From contig NZ_CP160680.1 of assembly GCF_040784935.1 (NCBI RefSeq), forward strand, positions 124,001-188,000: 64,000 nucleotides of DNA, given 5' to 3'. Shown here piece after piece: positions 61,601-64,000 of the stretch (its first letter is position 1; each line of letters opens with the position of its first letter). The translations under genes were made by a program, and so were the position numbers. Below the pieces are notes generated by a model. The model worked only from the letters and a program-made list of their open reading frames with translations. It ran no database searches and had not been told where the DNA came from. The stretch comes from Lewinella sp. LCG006. GTDB taxonomy: Bacteria > Bacteroidota > Bacteroidia > Chitinophagales > Saprospiraceae.

Positions 61601-64000
61601 AGCTTGTAGGGTTTCCTCCGTAAAGAAGGGCTCCGCGACCATCAAGGTGATCGTATGGGTGGAATCACAGCCCAGGCTACTCTCAAAAGTGCCGCTGTAT
61701 TCTCCTGCCTCGGTGACCATTTCCCCAAACAGCTCAATGCTCTCGCCGCTGCAAATTTGGGCCATGTCCGACGTATTTACTACCTCAATCAGTGTGACCG
61801 TTACCTGATGGATAGAATCGCAGCCTGCCGCCGATGGGAAGGTGCCTTCGTAAGTACCAGCTTCACTGACGACCTCACCAAAAAGTTCGACACTGCTGCC
61901 GGAACAGAGGGCCAATGTTTCCGACGTCTCAATTTGATCCACCACCGTCAGGACGACCGTATGTGTTGAATCACAATTATTAACGGAAGTAAAATTACCC
62001 GTATAGGTGCCACTGGTACTCACTTCTTCGCCAAAGAGTTCTACACTTTCTCCAGCGCAAATTTGGAGCATTTCTTCGGTACTCACTGGGTTCAGTACCA
62101 ATAGGGTGATACTGTGGGTGGAGTCGCAACCATTCTGCCCATCGAAAGTCGCTTGGTAAAGACCAGCTTCCGTAATCACTTCGCCAAACAGCTCAATTTC
62201 TTCTCCTTCACAAATAGACAATTCCTCGGCAGTTTGCTGACTTTCCTGTACGATCAACTCAATCTGTACCAGGGAGTCGCAGCCATTCACGCTCGTAAAG
62301 ATTTCGGTATACATACCCGGGGCATCTACCTCTTCCCCGTTGATCATAATCGTCTGTCCTGAACAGATTTCTATGGTCTGCTCACTCGTCAAATTCTCTT
62401 CATTGAGTACTTCTACTACGACGGCCGTATTGCCCAAACTCAGGTCACAGTTGAAGGTATTGACTGCGCTGACCAAGCTATACGCCGTAGCTACCTCTGG
62501 GTATAGCACCAAAGTGCCCCCCAGCGTAAAGTCGGTCACAGTTTGCGGTACACCGTTTGCCTCCAAGATCCAACTAAAGCTACCGCCCCAGGCAATATCC
62601 CCCGTCACGGAAAGCTCAACGCCATCGCCTGGACACAATACATCGCGATTGGCCGCTAAACTTAAAACCACCTCTGGGCAAGAGGGCACAAAGGTTAAGC
62701 ACTCCGCAAATGGGGAGGTATTATTGCCGCTATTGGTAGCAGTAGCAGTGAGCACTTCATCACCAGTTAGGTTCAGCCCTGTTAATAACCAGTTGCCGTC
62801 GGGATCAGTAAAAGTAGTGTTGAGATAGGTTTTCCCTTGGCAGAGCACATTAAAAGGGCAATTGCTATCATCGTTGAGGAAAACTTCGATCAAGTCACCA
62901 GGTTCAGCAGTGCCGTATAATTCATTTTCGTTTACTTCCGTGAGCACTGGAGGCTGTTTGTCGCCGTTAGCGCCATTGCGCAGTTGAATACCGCCATTGA
63001 ATCGGTTACAATAGATGCTGTTTTGTGTAATCTGGTGCGCTTGTCCATCGCCCAGCACCCCATCAATATTCACCGCCCACCAGTTATTGTACATGGTATT
63101 GCCTTCAACCAGTATCCGGTTCGCTCGGGAGGTCTGTACGCCATTGCGGAGACTAAACATTTCGTTGCCCCGAATTTCTACATCATCGGTGGTTACATAA
63201 ATACCCGTGGCCTGCTCCGGACTACTAATGGTATTGCTGTCAATGAGAATCTGACTAGCACTGGCCAAAACGGTGATTATCCGTTGGCCATTATAACCAT
63301 AGAGGGTATTGTTTCGGATCAATCCACTTCTACCTCTGACATCAATCAGTTCGCGAAAATCTATTATCGAGTTGTTTCTGATGTTGAAGTTACTCGACGT
63401 TTCTTCCAACAGTACTCCTCGCCCGAAACCTGGGCTTGCATGAAAGATCGTAAAGCCCTGGATGGTATTGAAGTTGCTGGCTATCGTAAACAATGGCTGA
63501 ACATTATCATACACGATGATGCGTTCACCAGCCCCATCAATGAGGATATTATCGTCGACAATCGAGGGTAGTGGTCCGTTGATAAAGAGCGTGTCATCTA
63601 TCGCCAAATCAAAGACGATGGTGTCCAGCTCAGCTAAGGCATTGGCACAGTTAATCGCTTGGCGCAAACTCCCGGCTACACTGTCCTGAGAAGTGGTTAC
63701 CCTGAACGTTGTCCCTTGTGGGCAAACGGAGTCCTCGGTACAAAAACTGGTGAGCTCCTCCCCCATAAATTCTCCTCCGATGGCGTACACTGCGCCTATT
63801 GAATTTTGCAATTTATAATTCCCCAAACCAGTAATGCAACAAATGCCATCATTGCCACTGTCGATTATACGGAAATCATAACACCCATCCGACAAGCAGT
63901 AATCATACTGGCGGGTTGCACGATCCGGAATATCCGTGCTACCAGCATCGGAATGCACGACCATGCCATCTCCGTCCAAAATTTCCCAGCTCACTTCCTC
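58661..64000 (-). CDS. Giant T9SS repeat adhesin, N-terminus outside window
   Basis: At least 1779 aa; the frame stays open to the right edge, so the true start is beyond it. In order: a GDG-type lectin-like segment (DYCLSDGCYDFRIIDSGNDG), a right-handed beta-helix region (~100-390; NNSIIDFRELIDVRGRSGLI), an Ig-like region, then 14 Cys-containing units of ~51 aa (see the separate entry), at least four SprB-like repeats (SISGGIPPYGISWSNGSDSP, ASGGTPPYSFLWSNGST), and a T9SS sorting domain (RIFPNPSSGRLFIEHDN to RIVVMR). SprB-type proteins are cell-surface adhesins used in gliding or attachment. Adhesion is the likely role. Confidence 0.9.
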   Translation of the reverse strand, partial: EEVSWEILDGDGMVVHSDAGSTDIPDRATRQYDYCLSDGCYDFRIIDSGNDGICCITGLGNYKLQNSIGAVYAIGGEFMGEELTSFCTEDSVCPQGTTFRVTTSQDSVAGSLRQAINCANALAELDTIVFDLAIDDTLFINGPLPSIVDDNILIDGAGERIIVYDNVQPLFTIASNFNTIQGFTIFHASPGFGRGVLLEETSSNFNIRNNSIIDFRELIDVRGRSGLIRNNTLYGYNGQRIITVLASASQILIDSNTISSPEQATGIYVTTDDVEIRGNEMFSLRNGVQTSRANRILVEGNTMYNNWWAVNIDGVLGDGQAHQITQNSIYCNRFNGGIQLRNGANGDKQPPVLTEVNENELYGTAEPGDLIEVFLNDDSNCPFNVLCQGKTYLNTTFTDPDGNWLLTGLNLTGDEVLTATATNSGNNTSPFAECLTFVPSCPEVVLSLAANRDVLCPGDGVELSVTGDIAWGGSFSWILEANGVPQTVTDFTLGGTLVLYPEVATAYSLVSAVNTFNCDLSLGNTAVVVEVLNEENLTSEQTIEICSGQTIMINGEEVDAPGMYTEIFTSVNGCDSLVQIELIVQESQQTAEELSICEGEEIELFGEVITEAGLYQATFDGQNGCDSTHSITLLVLNPVSTEEMLQICAGESVELFGEEVSTSGTYTGNFTSVNNCDSTHTVVLTVVDQIETSETLALCSGSSVELFGEVVSEAGTYEGTFPSAAGCDSIHQVTVTLIEVVNTSDMAQICSGESIELFGEMVTEAGEYSGTFESSLGCDSTHTITLMVAEPFFTEETLQACSGQTVTVFGETYTDDATATATFAASNGCDSTHTVQIVFAELIETSELLSICEGESVFIFGEEISNAGVYTESFISAAGCDSIHQVSLMVFEHVAVEEFLTICEGESVNIFGNSENTSGTYEATFTTSNGCDSMHTVVLTVTEQIETSATLALCSGSSVELFGEVVSEAGTYEGTFPSAAGCDSIHQVTVTLIEVVNTSDMAQICSGESIELFGEMVTEAGEYSGTFESSLGCDSTHTITLLVAEPFFTEETLQACSGQTVTVFGETYTDDATATATFAASNGCDSTHTVQIVFAELIETSELLSICEGESVLIFGEEVSNAGVYTGSFISTAGCDSIHEVSLTILEPIVIEEFIAICEGESVELFGNLENTSGTYQSSFTAMNGCDSTQVYYLEVLQPTSSTEERFVCEGESTVIFGETQNEPGWYTATFTAANGCDSVANIELLIYDLPVIEALTTPSCAGEPNGTITLVSDPTTVDYQWAHTPENTPLVEGLTPAEYLVTITDDNACESVWEFLVEELPFPEYEVAISEVSCAANTDGLIAIISDDPGLEISFAGGPFMATTVFGGLSPDTYLLNIRTAEGCESSEEITLEASESVELMSSEVEQPTCAGQEDGSIQLEVAGGNTSHTFLWNTGQTGPQLNNLDVGTYFVTITNANGCSLESSFELPGLTPIATNLQVLLGCGDGEIIAITQPSAGQPPYEVTWSDAQSGNVAVNLTAGLYNLLLTDANGCTVTEDFEVPYVPPFAVEYAAVEPSCANTNDGQINLSISGGIPPYGISWSNGSDSPVLEGLSTGMYTYNVSSASCGLSASIQLQAPANLLATVDFAVDAQENLQATAFASGGTPPYSFLWSNGSTSNTVNGLQEGQMIDLTIVDANGCVFMESYTATLTNTLNPEAATLRIFPNPSSGRLFIEHDNTHSWSYDLELFDINGAALLQMSAVQAISQELSLSAFPPGVYLLVLSNDRFRRVERIVVMR
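60245..62390 (-). repeat. Fourteen 51-aa repeats with a 765-bp duplicated block
   Basis: Each unit runs like TSDMAQICSGESIELFGEMV through FESSLGCDSTHTITL, with one Cys near residue 8 and one in GCDS near 32, which could form one disulfide per unit. Units 4-8 and 9-13 are the same five unit types in the same order, offset by exactly 765 bp, and are nearly identical in DNA (compare 60890-61150 with 61655-61915). This indicates a recent five-unit duplication. Confidence 0.9.

Noticed and set aside
63994-64000. GTG at 63994 as the true start of the giant adhesin
   Set aside because: No signal peptide follows and the frame stays open to the window edge, so the gene continues outside.

Overview
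The window looks like chromosome of a free-living member of the Bacteroidota, most likely Saprospiraceae/Lewinella-like (lineage is an inference). The sequence support is: several very large secreted proteins ending in type IX secretion (T9SS) sorting domains, SprB-type and Omp28-type domains, an OMP_b-brl TonB-dependent-receptor-like protein, a membrane-tethered TPR/LuxR regulator, lipoproteins with clear lipoboxes, and starts that mostly lack Shine-Dalgarno sequences. I see no tRNA, rRNA or CRISPR array.

Layout. 1-6.0 kb: the N-terminal third of a cyclic beta-1,2-glucan synthase running off the left edge, a YceI-type lipoprotein, two small proteins (one too short for usual gene calling), and a cupin/ECF-sigma pair. 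6.2-9.1 kb: a secreted DJ-1/PfpI plus alpha/beta-hydrolase fusion and a DUF481 barrel, separated by a 159-bp MITE nested in an older palindromic repeat. 9.1-14.3 kb: an AT-rich accessory island with a hypothetical gene, an attC-like imperfect palindrome, an OLD-family ATPase/TOPRIM nuclease with a 104-aa partner, and a Fic protein that begins with a ribosomal-protein bTHX-like tail. This island is the best candidate for an undescribed, defence-like system. 14.7-31 kb: a VIT1-type metal transporter, three multidomain T9SS or OmpA surface proteins, an amine oxidase, a DEAD-box helicase and three gene remnants. 31-38 kb: an AT-rich UbiE-like methyltransferase, an MFS transporter, a sulfur module (DsrE-like, TusE/DsrC-like, SQR-like), a CIA30 protein and a second DEAD-box helicase. 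38.5-50.7 kb: a TPR/LuxR regulator, a histidine-kinase remnant abutting the second MITE copy, a GH13/GH3 lipoprotein cluster, DUF2461, a small esterase-like lipoprotein, an OMP_b-brl receptor, a SET-domain protein and DUF502. 50.7-64 kb: an FAD-linked oxidase and an Omp28/T9SS protein that share a nearly identical ~137-bp leader, a NADAR protein, two SDR-type enzymes, and a giant repeat adhesin truncated by the right edge.

Intergenic DNA is unusually repetitive. At least four short repeat families recur, several as inverted arm pairs, and they often lie directly after gene 3' ends. One supplies the last codons of a gene. The 159-bp element occurs twice in opposite orientation with TA target duplications, and at one site the pre-insertion sequence can be read from the mate arm of a palindrome. 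All functional statements rest on motif reading by eye; no database search was run.
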